Below are positions 35,181 to 44,483 of a stretch of DNA of 64,000 bases, piece after piece. The number at the start of each line of letters is the position of its first letter. Positions within the stretch are counted from its first letter, which is position 1. Made by a program: the position numbers and the translations under genes. The notes under the pieces were generated by a model. The model was given only the letters and a program-made list of their open reading frames with translations. It was not told where the DNA came from and searched no databases. The DNA lies in assembly GCF_001475935.1 (NCBI RefSeq), contig NZ_LDQA01000021.1:124001-188000 (forward strand), given 5' to 3'. Source of the DNA: Aureimonas ureilytica. GTDB taxonomy: Bacteria; Pseudomonadota; Alphaproteobacteria; Rhizobiales; Rhizobiaceae.

Positions 35181-36371
35181 ATGTCGTCTCAGCCCACGCC
35201 TTCTTCCCTTGATCGTTCAGGCCCGGATGGGGCGGCCGTGTCGGTGGATGTCGCCATCGTCGGTGCCGGTTTGGCCGGCACGGCCTGCGCGCTGCGCCTC
35301 CATGCCTTGGGCTACAAGGTGGCGCTGATCGATGCCCATGCCGAGCATGGCGAGGAATTCCGGGCCGAGAAGATGGGCCTCGTGCATCTGGCGCTGTTCG
35401 AGAAGCTGGGTCTCGACCAGATCGCCAAATCCGCGCTGACGCCGATGCTCGACAATCATACCTATCGGCTGGGCCGGCTCTACGCGCGCAAGGACATTCC
35501 CGAATACGGCTTTTCCTACGCCACGCTCGTCAACGCGCTGCGCCATGCCGTACCGGACGAACTGCTGCGCATCACCGGCAAGGTGACCGAGATCCAGCGG
35601 TTGGATGATGATGTCAGGCAGCTCATTCTGGCCGATGGCACGAGGGTCGATGCGAGACTGGTCGTCATCTCGACCGGGCTCGGCGAGGCCATCCGGCGCA
35701 TGGCGGGCGTCAAGCGAACCGTCATCTCTCGCGGCCATTCGCTGGCCTTCGGCTTCGATCTGGTCGGGTCGGCGCGTGATTACGGCTTCGGCACGCTGAA
35801 CTATTACAGCAAGCGCTTCGAGGATCGTTACGCCTATCTGACCTTCTTCCCGATCGGCGACACGATGCGGGCGAACTTCTTCACCTATCGCGAGATGACC
35901 GACCCGTTCGTGAAGCGGTTCCGCGCCGAGCCGCAGGCGGTGCTGCGCGAGCTGATGCCGGAAATCGCGCCGGTCTGCGGTGGTTTCGACGTTGCCGGCC
36001 CGGTCTCCGTGCGCCCCGTCGATCTCAGCGTCAGCGAGGATTACGAACAGCCGGGGCTGGTTCTGGTGGGCGACGCCTTCTGCACCACCTGCCCCGTGCC
36101 AGGCGTCGGCATCAGCCGCGTGATGACGGATGTGGAGCGCCTCTGCAATGTCCATATCCCGGCCTGGCTGGCGACGCCCGGCATGGGGCTGGACAAGATC
36201 TCGACCTATTACCGCGATCCGGTGAAGATCAAGACCGATCGGGTGGGGATGCGCGTCAGCTGGTATGCGCGCCGCGTCAGCGTCGGGGAGGGGCTGGTCT
36301 GGAAGATGAGGCGCACGCGCAACCGCCTGGTTCGCCGCTCGCTGCTGGCCCTGCGCCATGCGCCCGCGTGA
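35181..36371 (+). CDS. FAD-dependent monooxygenase-like oxidoreductase (UbiH/PHBH fold)
   Basis: A 396-residue flavoprotein. The FAD-binding GxGxxG is VAIVGAGLAGTACALRL near residue 24-40, the DG-type motif is around VVISTGLGEAIRR, and the GD motif is LVLVGDAFCTTCPVPGVGISRV, as in aromatic hydroxylases. No ubiquinone gene is nearby; the whole neighbourhood makes polysaccharide, so the substrate may be a lipid or sugar intermediate. The stop precedes the GT4 gene and its reading frame overlaps the open frame upstream of that gene's start. Confidence 0.82.
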   Translation: MSSQPTPSSLDRSGPDGAAVSVDVAIVGAGLAGTACALRLHALGYKVALIDAHAEHGEEFRAEKMGLVHLALFEKLGLDQIAKSALTPMLDNHTYRLGRLYARKDIPEYGFSYATLVNALRHAVPDELLRITGKVTEIQRLDDDVRQLILADGTRVDARLVVISTGLGEAIRRMAGVKRTVISRGHSLAFGFDLVGSARDYGFGTLNYYSKRFEDRYAYLTFFPIGDTMRANFFTYREMTDPFVKRFRAEPQAVLRELMPEIAPVCGGFDVAGPVSVRPVDLSVSEDYEQPGLVLVGDAFCTTCPVPGVGISRVMTDVERLCNVHIPAWLATPGMGLDKISTYYRDPVKIKTDRVGMRVSWYARRVSVGEGLVWKMRRTRNRLVRRSLLALRHAPA

Positions 36372-36519
36372 TGAGGACGCACAACAGGCCGGGGCTTGCG
36401 GTGCGCCGGCCGCACGCGCAGACATGACGCAACGACATGTCGGGCGTGGCCCGCTTCCTTCCGATCCTCGCCGGGGCTCTGGCGAGCCCAGCCCATTCCT
36501 GCCTCCAGAAAGCGGACCC

Positions 36520-37677
36520 ATGCCGGACGAGACGAAGCCCATCCTGCGCATTCTGGGCACGCGCGGCGTGCCTGCGGCCCATGGCGGCTTCGAGACCTTC
36601 GCCGAGCAATTGTCGCTGTTTCTGGTGGCGAAGGGCTGGCGTGTGGTCGTCTACTGCCAGCACGATGTCGCCGAGGTGACGCGGCCGCTCGGCTTCAGCA
36701 CATGGCGCGGCGTCGAGCTGGTGCATATTCAGATCGCCTCGTCGGGACCGAAATCCACACTCGAATTCGACTGGAAGTCCGTCCAACATGCCGGCGCCGA
36801 GCCGGGGCTCTGCCTCGTGCTCGGCTACAATAGCGGCCTCTTCCTTCCCTGGCTCCGCCTCAAGGGCAAGACAGTGCTCACCAATATGGACGGCATGGAA
36901 TGGCGTCGGGCCAAATGGGGGCCGGCCATCAAGGCTTGGTTCTGGGTCAATGAATGGATCGCGGCCTGGTCCTCGCATCGCCTGATCGCCGACCATCCCG
37001 CCATCGCCGACCATCTCGCGACGCGGCGCCCGCGCCGGCATATTGCCACCATCGCCTATGGCGCGAACGAGGTGCCGCCGCAGCCGGAAGGGCCGGTGCG
37101 CGATCTCGGCCTGGAGCCCGGCCACTATCTCGTGTCGATCGCGCGCATCGAGCCCGACAACAACATCCACACGATCGTCGAGGCCTTCTCTCGCCAGCCG
37201 CGCGGCGCCACGCTCGTGGTGCTCGGCACCTTGCAGCGCGGCCAGCCCTACCATGATCGCCTGCTGGATGCTGCGGGCCCGGAGGTCGTCTTTCCCGGCG
37301 CCATCTATGACGGGGCGGCCGTCGCGGCGCTGCGCTATCACGCGCGGGCCTATGTTCACGGCCACACGGTCGGCGGCACCAACCCTTCGCTGGTGGAATC
37401 GCTGGCCGCCGGCAATGCCTGTCTCTGCCATGACAATGCGTTCAACCGCTGGACGGCGGGCGCGGCAGGCACCTATTTCACAGATCTCGATAGCTGCGAA
37501 GCCGCGATCGAGCGCGTGCTGTCGGACGACGCCTTGGTCGAGCGCGCCCAGGCCGCCGCCCGCGCGCGGGCCGCGGCCGCGTTTCGTCTGGACGATATCC
37601 TGTCCGCCTATGAGCAGGAATTCATCGCCTATACCGGCCATCCCGCCGGCCCTCAGACCGTGGGCGCGATGACGTAA
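36520..37677 (+). CDS. Glycosyltransferase family 4 with DUF1972-type N-terminus
   Basis: A 385-residue GT-B enzyme. The start ILGTRGVPAAHGGFETFAEQLSLFL is the signature of the DUF1972/rhamnosyltransferase-like GT4 group. The donor domain has YLVSIARIEPDNNIHTIVEAF and HGHTVGGTNPSLVESLAAGNACL, where the second acidic residue of the EX7E pattern is replaced by a Ser/Ala-rich stretch. The ATG at 36520 begins the domain; a longer frame from 36358 adds 54 low-complexity residues. It lies 17 bases before the GH5 gene. Acts in the cytoplasm on a lipid-linked intermediate, from context. Confidence 0.85.
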   Translation: MPDETKPILRILGTRGVPAAHGGFETFAEQLSLFLVAKGWRVVVYCQHDVAEVTRPLGFSTWRGVELVHIQIASSGPKSTLEFDWKSVQHAGAEPGLCLVLGYNSGLFLPWLRLKGKTVLTNMDGMEWRRAKWGPAIKAWFWVNEWIAAWSSHRLIADHPAIADHLATRRPRRHIATIAYGANEVPPQPEGPVRDLGLEPGHYLVSIARIEPDNNIHTIVEAFSRQPRGATLVVLGTLQRGQPYHDRLLDAAGPEVVFPGAIYDGAAVAALRYHARAYVHGHTVGGTNPSLVESLAAGNACLCHDNAFNRWTAGAAGTYFTDLDSCEAAIERVLSDDALVERAQAAARARAAAAFRLDDILSAYEQEFIAYTGHPAGPQTVGAMT

Positions 37678-37694
37678 CCAAAGGACGCCGAGCG

Positions 37695-38969
37695 ATGAAC
37701 ACGGGGCTGACGCGGCGGTGCTTTCTGGGTGGAGGGCTGGCTGCATCCAGCATCCTGCTGGCGGGCGGCTCGGCGCGCGCGGAGAATGCTGGCGGGTTGG
37801 AGGCGATGCCCATCACGCTTGCGCGCGGCGTCAACGCCTTTCCCTGGTTCTCGCTGACGCGTGAATATCCAGCGCCCCGCACCGATTACGGCGAGCCGCC
37901 CTTCCAGACCCAGCGTCCGGTGCCGACGCGGGACGATCTTCAGCGTCTGCGGCAGGCGGGGCTGGATTTCATCCGGCTGCCGGTCGACCCAGGCCCCTTT
38001 CTGGCTGCCGCGCCGGATCGTCGCCGCGCGCTTCTGGGTACGCTCTCGGAGGCCGTGGCGCTGACGCTGGATTACGATCTGAAGCTTGTCGTCAATCTTC
38101 AAGTAAATGGGGCCACCCATTACTGGAACCAGGAGCGGCTGGTGTCGGGACCGGACGCGCCGGGCTTTGCCACGTATGTCGCCTTCGCGGGCGAGGTCGC
38201 CGCGTTGCTGGCCGAGTTCAATCAAGCGCGTGTCGCCCTCGAACCGATCAACGAACCGCCCCAAGCCTGCGATGCCATCACGTGGCCGGCGATGCAGCAG
38301 CGCCTGTTTGAAACCGCCCGGCAGGCTGCGCCCAATCTCACGCTCGTGGCGACGGGCGCTTGCGGCAGCATGATCCGGGGGCTGGAGGCGCTGGACCCCG
38401 CGCCGCTTCTGGGGCAGGGGCCGGTTCTCTTTACCTTCCATTTTTACGAGCCCTATCTGTTCAGCCATCAGGGCGCGCCCTGGATGCGCGAGCCGGTCTA
38501 TCGCGCGCTCAACGCCGTGCCCTGGCCCGCGCGCGAAGGCACGCTGGACAGGACGCTGCAGGCGGTGCGCGCGCGCATGGCCGAGGATCGCGAGCGCCCG
38601 AAAGCGGAAGCGGACGCTGCCTACAAGGAAACGGTTCGGCTGCTCCAGCAGTATTTCGACGCGGATCCGGGCCGATCCTTCATCGATCATTATCTTGATC
38701 AGGCCGCCGACTGGGCGCGCCGGCATCGTATCCCCGCCGGCCGCGTGCTGATGGGCGAGTTCGGCGCCCTGCGCACCGACGCCCGCTACACCGCATCCGG
38801 TGCGCCGGACCGCGCGCGCTATATCCGGGACGTGCGCGAAAGCGCCGAAGCGCGGGGCTTCCCCTGGGCCTTCTGGAACCTGTTCGACGGCATGGGCGTG
38901 ATGGACGACACGACACGCCAGCTCGACCCGGCCATCGTTCAGGCGCTCGGCCTCACCCTGTCTCGGTGA
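37695..38969 (+). CDS. Glycoside hydrolase family 5 protein, exported
   Basis: A 424-residue protein. The N-terminus LTRRCFLGGGLAASSILLAGGSARA has a twin-arginine-like pair and a cleavable signal, so export through Tat is plausible. The GH5 fold shows acid/base Glu in EPINEPPQ (about 187) and nucleophile Glu in VLMGEFGAL (about 355). GH5 enzymes cut beta-glucans, beta-mannans and similar chains. In a polysaccharide locus such an enzyme may trim or release the polymer, as glycanases do in rhizobial exopolysaccharide clusters. It is the last gene of the plus-strand run. Confidence 0.87.
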   Translation: MNTGLTRRCFLGGGLAASSILLAGGSARAENAGGLEAMPITLARGVNAFPWFSLTREYPAPRTDYGEPPFQTQRPVPTRDDLQRLRQAGLDFIRLPVDPGPFLAAAPDRRRALLGTLSEAVALTLDYDLKLVVNLQVNGATHYWNQERLVSGPDAPGFATYVAFAGEVAALLAEFNQARVALEPINEPPQACDAITWPAMQQRLFETARQAAPNLTLVATGACGSMIRGLEALDPAPLLGQGPVLFTFHFYEPYLFSHQGAPWMREPVYRALNAVPWPAREGTLDRTLQAVRARMAEDRERPKAEADAAYKETVRLLQQYFDADPGRSFIDHYLDQAADWARRHRIPAGRVLMGEFGALRTDARYTASGAPDRARYIRDVRESAEARGFPWAFWNLFDGMGVMDDTTRQLDPAIVQALGLTLSR

Positions 38970-39461
38970 CCGCTTCCGACACACGCCAAAGGTCTTCCCC
39001 AAATTCACCATGCGCAAGCAGTTCGATCGGAAGTAAAGCGTTAAGGCCAATCTGCAGTCGCGACTGAAATCGTTGCGACCTCCTGAGAAGTTAAAGGCCT
39101 GTTCGTCTTGATCGTGCATCGTCCCGGACATGCGGCGACATTCCGTCGCTGTTGCAGAAAGACTGGCTGACTCGAATCGTCCGTGCTTCTAGCATGACGT
39201 TGTTCTTGCAGCTGTTCTTACTGCGACATTACTAAATCGGTCTTTCCATTCCAAGCTCAGGAGAGATGGGCCGAGTTTGATTAATGTCCTTTGGCCGACC
39301 GTATTCGCGTTTTCAACGCGGCGGGTCCGGCGCTCACCCATCCCGTGACGGCGCGACGGCGGCGGCACGATCCTGCGGACCCGCTTTGCGCCGCCACGGC
39401 GGCGCTTGGCCGACCCGATCTGCCATTTCGATTTCATGCTTCGACCAAAAGGGGGCGCCGA
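38970..39461. other. 492-base non-coding stretch before the chemoreceptor
   Basis: No credible gene is seen. The middle (about 39000-39270) is noticeably richer in A and T than its neighbours, as expected of promoter DNA, and several small inverted repeats occur (for example GTCGCGAC near 39058). A GGAGAG ribosome-like site precedes an ATG near 39265, but that frame stops after three codons. The promoter of the chemoreceptor must be here; no -35/-10 pair was assigned. Confidence 0.4.
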
Positions 39462-41489
39462 ATGCTCAATATGTCCAACCTTCGCATGAAGGCGAAGATC
39501 GCTCTTCTCTTCAGTGTTGTCGCGGCGACCACCATCGCGGCGGTTGGTTTCATCTATGTCGGCAAGAACACCTTGTCCGAGACAATGTATTGGAACGATC
39601 ATACGCATGATGTCATCACGGAGGTCAGCCATCTCGTGGAAGGGATGGTGGATCGTGAAACCGCGATGCGCGGCTTCCTGATCACCGGCGCGCAGGCCAA
39701 TCTGGAGCCCTACAATGAGGGCGGGCGCATCTTCTCGGAGGCCATGAACAAAGCCACCGAGCTGACGGCAGACAATCCGTTGCAGCAGTCGCGTCTGGCG
39801 CAGGTAAGCCGCTTGGCCGATCGCTGGACACGTGAAGTCGCCGAACCCGCGATCGCCTTCATGGCACGCCCCGAAACGCGTCAGCAGGCCTGGGACCTCG
39901 AGATCACCGCCGCCGGCAAGCGGGACATGGACGAGTTGCGCGCCGTCACGGGCCAGATGATCGCCACCGAACAGACCCTCATGGCGGAGCGTCAGGCGCG
40001 CGCGGCGGCGGCTGAGCGCATGATCGAATGGGCGATCGGCGGCGGTCTTCTCGGCATGATCCTGGCGCTGGTCGCGGCCGGCATCGTGCTGGTACGGGCC
40101 ACCAGCGCGCCGTTGCAGCGCGCCGTGGCTCTGGCCGAGGCGATCAGCCAAGGCGATCTCACACAATCGGCCGAGGTGCGCGGACGCGACGAGGTGGCCG
40201 ATCTCCTGCGTGCGATGAACGCCATGCGCGACACGCTGCGAGCCACGATTCAGGACGTGATCACCTCGGCCCAGCAGGTCGCGGCCGGCGCTCAGCTCTC
40301 GGCCACCACGTCCGAGCAACTGAGCCAGGCGGCCAACGAACAATCCGCCTCCACCGAGCAGCTTGGTGAGGGAACGGCGGAACAGGCGACCTCCGCGCAG
40401 CAGCTCTCGCGCGGCCTCAACGAACAGGCCACGGCCACCGAACGTCTCAGCCGGGGTGCGGTCGCGCAGGCGGCGGCCACCGAGCAGGCTTCCGCCGCCA
40501 TGGAGGAAATGTCGGCCAATATTCGCCAGACCGCCGAAAACGCCACCACCACGGAAAAGATCGCGGCCCAGGCCTCGCAGAACACCAAGCGCAGCGGCGA
40601 GGCCGTGATCAGTTCCCTCGAAGCGATGCGCACCATCGCCGGCAAGATCCGCATCGTTCAGGAGATCGCGCGCCAGACCGACCTACTGGCCCTCAATGCG
40701 GCGATCGAAGCGGCGCGTGCCGGCACCCACGGCAAGGGCTTCGCGGTGGTCGCCTCCGAGGTGCGCAAGCTCGCCGAGCGCAGCCAAGGCGCGGCCTCCG
40801 AGATCAGCGAGCTCGCCGCCTCGACCCTCACCATCTCGGAGGAAGCGGGCCGCATGTTGCAGCAGCTCGTCCCCGACATCGAGCGCACAGCCGAGCTGGT
40901 GAGCGAGATTTCGGCCGCCTGCCGCGAGCAGAATGCCGGTGCCGAGCAGATCAACCAAGCGATCCAGCAACTCGACCAGGTCACGCAGCAGACCAGCCAG
41001 TCCGTGCAGGAACTTGACGAGGTGGCCCAGCAGAATGCCGAGGCGGTGCGTCAGCTCGATGAGATCGCCCAACAAAGCGCTGCTGCCGTTCATCAGCTCG
41101 ACCAGACCACGCAGCAGAACGCGGCGGCCGCCACCGAAATGTCCGCCACGGCCGAGCAATTGTCGGCCGAGGCCGCGCGGTTGACCGATCGCGTCAGCTT
41201 CTTCCAACTGGGCGAACAGGCGGCACCCGCGTCGGCCCCCCGTCCGCAGGCCTTTGCGGCCGCCCCCGCACCCACCGTTCGGGCGTTGCAAGTAAAGGTC
41301 GATCAGTTCGCCAAGAGTCGTCCGACCCCTCCTGCTCGCCCCGTCGCGCCGGCGCGCGCCGTGAAGCCGGCTTCCGAGCGCGAGACGCCCGCAGCCCGCC
41401 CCAGCCTCGCAAGTGCCCCGCGCGGCGGTGTGGCCATCGATCTCGGCCCGGAAGACGGCACGGTCGGTTTCGAGCGCCTCAGCTCCTGA
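39462..41489 (+). CDS. Methyl-accepting chemotaxis protein with CHASE3 domain
   Basis: A 675-residue chemoreceptor. A first helix (about 10-32), a CHASE3-type periplasmic domain (about 35-185, including [15 protein letters not shown]), a second helix (about 190-215), HAMP, then a long cytoplasmic signalling coiled coil with tip [32 protein letters not shown], where the usual Glu after AG is Thr. The coiled coil has 14-residue repeats of the type [17 protein letters not shown] near the C-terminus. A Pro/Ala-rich tail of about 100 residues follows and ends without the CheR pentapeptide. The ATG at 39462 follows a G-rich ribosome site. No che gene is nearby. Confidence 0.92.
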   Translation: MLNMSNLRMKAKIALLFSVVAATTIAAVGFIYVGKNTLSETMYWNDHTHDVITEVSHLVEGMVDRETAMRGFLITGAQANLEPYNEGGRIFSEAMNKATELTADNPLQQSRLAQVSRLADRWTREVAEPAIAFMARPETRQQAWDLEITAAGKRDMDELRAVTGQMIATEQTLMAERQARAAAAERMIEWAIGGGLLGMILALVAAGIVLVRATSAPLQRAVALAEAISQGDLTQSAEVRGRDEVADLLRAMNAMRDTLRATIQDVITSAQQVAAGAQLSATTSEQLSQAANEQSASTEQLGEGTAEQATSAQQLSRGLNEQATATERLSRGAVAQAAATEQASAAMEEMSANIRQTAENATTTEKIAAQASQNTKRSGEAVISSLEAMRTIAGKIRIVQEIARQTDLLALNAAIEAARAGTHGKGFAVVASEVRKLAERSQGAASEISELAASTLTISEEAGRMLQQLVPDIERTAELVSEISAACREQNAGAEQINQAIQQLDQVTQQTSQSVQELDEVAQQNAEAVRQLDEIAQQSAAAVHQLDQTTQQNAAAATEMSATAEQLSAEAARLTDRVSFFQLGEQAAPASAPRPQAFAAAPAPTVRALQVKVDQFAKSRPTPPARPVAPARAVKPASERETPAARPSLASAPRGGVAIDLGPEDGTVGFERLSS

Positions 41490-41520
41490 TCGGACAGAGG
41501 ATCCATCCGGCCATTGGCCC

Positions 41521-41556
41521 GCCCCGCGCCACACCCGCGCGGGGCAGGCTCTTTTA
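41521..41556 (+). terminator. Intrinsic terminator of the chemoreceptor gene
   Basis: A perfect 9-bp stem, GCCCCGCGC (41521-41529) with GCGCGGGGC (41537-41545), is followed by AGGCTCTTTT. It is 32 bases beyond the chemoreceptor stop. Confidence 0.75.
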
Positions 41557-42047
41557 TGAGCGGATTGTCCGTCAGGCGTGCCGGATACCGATCGCTTGGG
41601 CTGAGACTTTCACGGCTCCGTTGCGAGGACGATGCTCGCGCGATGGGTTGGGGAGAGAAGAGCCGGCTGCGATGGGGGCCATTGTGCTTCAGCCCCGACC
41701 AAGAGGGAGGAGGGGGTGGAGCACAGGCGCCATCTCGTCCCGATCGGCCGGGCCTTGCCTATCGCGGTCACAGCGCGGGCCACCAAGCGTCGTGAGCTGG
41801 CAGATCGGAGGTAGGGCCCTTGTGCCGTGACAACAGGCTTGGGGGGGGCGCTGGAGCAAAGTGGTGGACGTATCCCGTCGGGGTTGAAGAGCCTGCGCTC
41901 CACACCGATGAGCAGGGACTTATACAAAGCAAAGCCAATGTCATCCGCTTGAGGGAAAGCGGCGAGGGCTCTCGTCGGCGAATCGACACCGACCTGCGCC
42001 GATGTCTCGAAGCGGTCGACGGCTTGGTTCGTAGCTGTCTTTTGAAA
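41557..42047. other. Non-coding stretch between chemoreceptor and tRNA genes
   Basis: About 490 bases without a credible gene. Open frames in it have poor codon usage and no recognisable motif. A run of eight G's lies near 41841-41848. I see no direct repeats, integrase or attachment-site signature, although a tRNA gene flanks it. Confidence 0.45.
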
Positions 42048-42124
42048 TGGCGCGCCCGAAAGGATTCGAACCTCTGACCCCCAGATTCGTAGTCTGGTGC
42101 TCTATCCAGCTGAGCTACGGGCGC
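42048..42124 (-). tRNA. tRNA-Arg (anticodon ACG), copy 1
   Basis: The reverse complement folds as a 77-base tRNA: acceptor GCGCCCG pairs with CGGGCGC, D arm GCTC...GAGC, anticodon stem CCAGA/TCTGG with loop CTACGAA (anticodon ACG), T loop GGTTCGAATCC, discriminator G and an encoded CCA end. The ACG anticodon is converted to ICG by TadA in bacteria and reads CGU, CGC and CGA. Confidence 0.96.
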
Positions 42125-42167
42125 CGATGAAGCGGGGGAGGCGTTGGCCTCTACCGTTCGTGAGCGC

Positions 42168-42196
42168 TTGATACATTCGACGCTGATCGAATGCAA
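42168..42196 (-). promoter_or_regulatory. Putative sigma-70-type promoter of tRNA-Arg copy 1
   Basis: On the minus strand TTGCAT (42196-42191) and TATCAA (42173-42168) are separated by exactly 17 bases. The start of transcription would fall about 37 bases before the tRNA. The second copy has the same layout at the same distance, which supports the call. Confidence 0.6.
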
Positions 42197-42483
42197 GAAG
42201 GAAAAGGCGATTCGGACAAGAGAGCGAGTGCGGCGCCCGTCTTCAATGGAAGTCATCAGACGAACCACGCGGGTTGAGACATACTGGCTTTGAGGCTCCC
42301 TGTCTCATGCCGCCTGACCAACCGATGCCGAAGGGGCGAAACGCCGTCGCAAGACCTGCTGCGTCTCCTTGCGGGCACACGGGAACAGGAAGGCAAAGGC
42401 GAAGGGTGCGATGTATGGACTACGCCCGACTGGACACGTCTTGCCACGACCCAATGTCGGTCAATCTGATGATGTTATGAAAA

Positions 42484-42560
42484 TGGCGCGCCCGAAAGGA
42501 TTCGAACCTCTGACCCCCAGATTCGTAGTCTGGTGCTCTATCCAGCTGAGCTACGGGCGC
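42484..42560 (-). tRNA. tRNA-Arg (anticodon ACG), copy 2
   Basis: This 77-base gene is identical to copy 1 at 42048-42124, with the same acceptor stem, ACG anticodon and encoded CCA. It lies 436 bases away in the same orientation. Confidence 0.96.
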
Positions 42561-42602
42561 CGATGAAGCGGGGAGGCGTTGGCCTCGGCCGTTCGTGAGC
42601 GC

Positions 42603-42631
42603 TTGGTAGCCCGCACCTCGGCGGATTGCAA
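42603..42631 (-). promoter_or_regulatory. Putative sigma-70-type promoter of tRNA-Arg copy 2
   Basis: On the minus strand TTGCAA (42631-42626) and TACCAA (42608-42603) are separated by 17 bases, at the same distance from the tRNA as in copy 1. The spacer sequence differs completely between copies, so conservation of just the two hexamers points to selection. Confidence 0.55.
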
Positions 42632-42697
42632 GCGCGTTGTCGGAAGAATGCGAAAAATCTCTGCAAGTGTCTGAGAGTATTGAAAGATCGGAATTCG

Positions 42698-44140
42698 TCA
42701 GGCAAAGCTGCGGGGCAGGTCGATCTCGAATCGCGCGCCAGCGGTCGCGTCGTCCGAGAGACGGATCGTGCCCCCATGCGCCTGGACGATCTCGGCCGCG
42801 ATGGCGAGGCCAAGCCCCGTGCCGCCGGCGCGGGTCGATCCACGAAACGCCTGGAACAGGTTTTCGCGCGCCCGCGCGCTCACCCCCGGCCCCGTGTCCT
42901 CGACGACGATGCGATCACCATTGGGAAGGGCCGTGGCTGAGACGGTGACGCGGCGCACCACGGCCTCCGCCTCGTCGCTGTCGATCGACTGGATGGCGTT
43001 GCGCGCGAGATTGGACAGAACGCGGAAGAACTGCTCGGGGTCGAGGTCGAGTTCCAGATCGTCGGGCACGCCGTTGACGAGATCCACCGGGCGCTCGGGC
43101 GCCGCGCTCTGGCTGTCCAGAACTTCGCCGACCAGCAGACGCAGGTGAACGCGCCGGCGCTTGGGCTGGCTTTCCGAGGCGCGGCCATAGGCCAGAACCG
43201 ACTGCGTGTAGTCGAGGGCGCGGTCCAACGAGCGGATGAGGGCAGGGGCGAATCGCTGGACCTGCGCGTCGGGCAGGGTCGAGAGGCGATCGGAAATCAG
43301 CTGCGCGGAGGCGAGAATATTGCGCAGATCGTGATTGATCTTGGAGACGGCGAGGCCGAGATCGGCGAGATGGCGTTGTTCGCGCAGCGTGCGCGCGAGC
43401 GTGGCCTGCATGGCGGCCAGTTCCGTTTCGGCAATGCCGATCTCGTCCTCCCGCGCGCCGGGGCGGATGACGCGCTCTGGGTCTTCCGGCATTCGCCCGA
43501 AGCGCTGCATGGCGGCTACCATGCGCCGGATGGGCCGCAACAGCGAATAGTTCAATGCGCCGAACACCAGCGCGCCCACGAAACTCGCGATGGAGAGCGA
43601 GAGAAGGAAGATGTTGCGCGAATAAACCAGCATCGCGTGATGCAGCGGGCGCTCGTTGATCACGATTTCGCCGGACATGCTGCCGTCGCCGATCGGGCCG
43701 ATCAGGCGAATGAGGCGGTTGCCGCCCGACACCAAGGCTTCGAAGCTCATGCCGATCGAGGACGAGGCGTCTTCCTCGCGGAGATCGACCGTGCGGCTGA
43801 CCGGGCCGAGATCGCTGGCGCGCGCAAGAAGCTTCGTCTCGCCCGGCCGCCTGATCGCGACGAGCCGCGCGTCGAGCGCTTCAAGGAGGTCGGCTTCTTG
43901 TTCCGGCGTCAGGAGAAGGCCCGCATCACCGAATTGCGCGACGAGCGAGGCGACCGAGACGGTTTCGAGCTTCGCCTCCAGCCATTCCTGCCGGAAGCGC
44001 GCGATGGAGGGCACGAAGATCAGAACTTCCGCCGCCATCACGGCGAGGGCGGTGACAGCGAACAGGCGCACCGACAGGCGATGGCGCCAGCGCGGGCGCT
44101 CCAAAGGCGCCATATCCGCTTTATCGACGCGATCGATCAT
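42698..44140 (-). CDS. Orphan sensor histidine kinase
   Basis: A 480-residue kinase with membrane helices at about 25-47 and 178-200 and a periplasmic domain between them. After HAMP the His box reads VSKINHDLRNILASAQLISDRL, an NHDLRN subtype rather than the usual HDLRTP. HATPase motifs are N box NLARNAIQSI, G1 EDTGPGVS and G2 GTGLGLAI. No response regulator gene is adjacent: the tRNA pair lies on one side and the rpmH-rnpA-yidC block on the other, divergent over 343 bases. The partner must be encoded elsewhere. Confidence 0.9.
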   Translation of the reverse strand: MIDRVDKADMAPLERPRWRHRLSVRLFAVTALAVMAAEVLIFVPSIARFRQEWLEAKLETVSVASLVAQFGDAGLLLTPEQEADLLEALDARLVAIRRPGETKLLARASDLGPVSRTVDLREEDASSSIGMSFEALVSGGNRLIRLIGPIGDGSMSGEIVINERPLHHAMLVYSRNIFLLSLSIASFVGALVFGALNYSLLRPIRRMVAAMQRFGRMPEDPERVIRPGAREDEIGIAETELAAMQATLARTLREQRHLADLGLAVSKINHDLRNILASAQLISDRLSTLPDAQVQRFAPALIRSLDRALDYTQSVLAYGRASESQPKRRRVHLRLLVGEVLDSQSAAPERPVDLVNGVPDDLELDLDPEQFFRVLSNLARNAIQSIDSDEAEAVVRRVTVSATALPNGDRIVVEDTGPGVSARARENLFQAFRGSTRAGGTGLGLAIAAEIVQAHGGTIRLSDDATAGARFEIDLPRSFA

Positions 44141-44483
44141 GATCCGCTTGAGCTGCCTTCGTCTTGCGCCATCGCTGACGCTATTCTTACCTTCGGTTTA
44201 GAATGGCCGGGCGCGAATGTCACGAAACCGTGCGGAATTGATGATCCCCAGGGATTTCGCGCCGGATCGTCACCGAACTGTCGGCGAGTCTCGCTAACGT
44301 TGAACGTTAAAGCGGCGGCGAGAGCCCGGCTGCGGATTGACTTTGCGCCCCATCTGCCGCACAAGGCCGGCCGAAGACCGAATGCTGAGCCGCGAAGGTT
44401 TGCCTTTGCCGGCCATCTTGCGCGTTCGACAGATCTTGAACCATTGACGTTGCCAGAGGCCCGCACGGCGCGGGATATTGACG
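44141..44483. other. Non-coding stretch between divergent kinase and rpmH
   Basis: No credible gene in 343 bases. It must hold the kinase promoter (AT-richer DNA near 44170-44230) and the strong rpmH promoter. A TTGCCA at about 44450 lies 18 bases before GATATT, but that would put the transcript start at the ATG itself, so I do not call it. The dnaA gene often next to rpmH in other phyla is absent, as is usual in Rhizobiales. Confidence 0.4.

Larger units (their letters stand above)
42048..42608. repeat. Tandem duplication of tRNA-Arg with its leader
   Basis: Bases about 42048-42170 and 42484-42605 match over the whole 77-base tRNA (identical) and about 45 further bases of leader (two or three differences and one indel, ending in GAGCGCTTG). 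The two copies are offset by 436 bases. Beyond the leader only the -35/-10 positions keep resemblance, so the duplication is old or was partly recombined. Confidence 0.8.

Noticed and set aside
39265-39280. Short ATG frame with good ribosome site in the chemoreceptor leader
   Set aside because: It stops after three codons; a leader-peptide role cannot be supported.
41841-41848. Run of eight G's as a phase-variation tract
   Set aside because: It is in non-coding DNA with no promoter or gene start positioned to be switched.
41768-42268. Minus-strand frame containing VAQLDRAPDYESGGQRFESFRAR
   Set aside because: This is the well-known spurious translation of a tRNA-Arg gene; it covers tRNA copy 1 and is not a protein.
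41557-42608. tRNA-associated genomic island or attachment site
   Set aside because: No integrase, no direct-repeat tRNA fragment and no composition change; the second tRNA is complete and has its own promoter.
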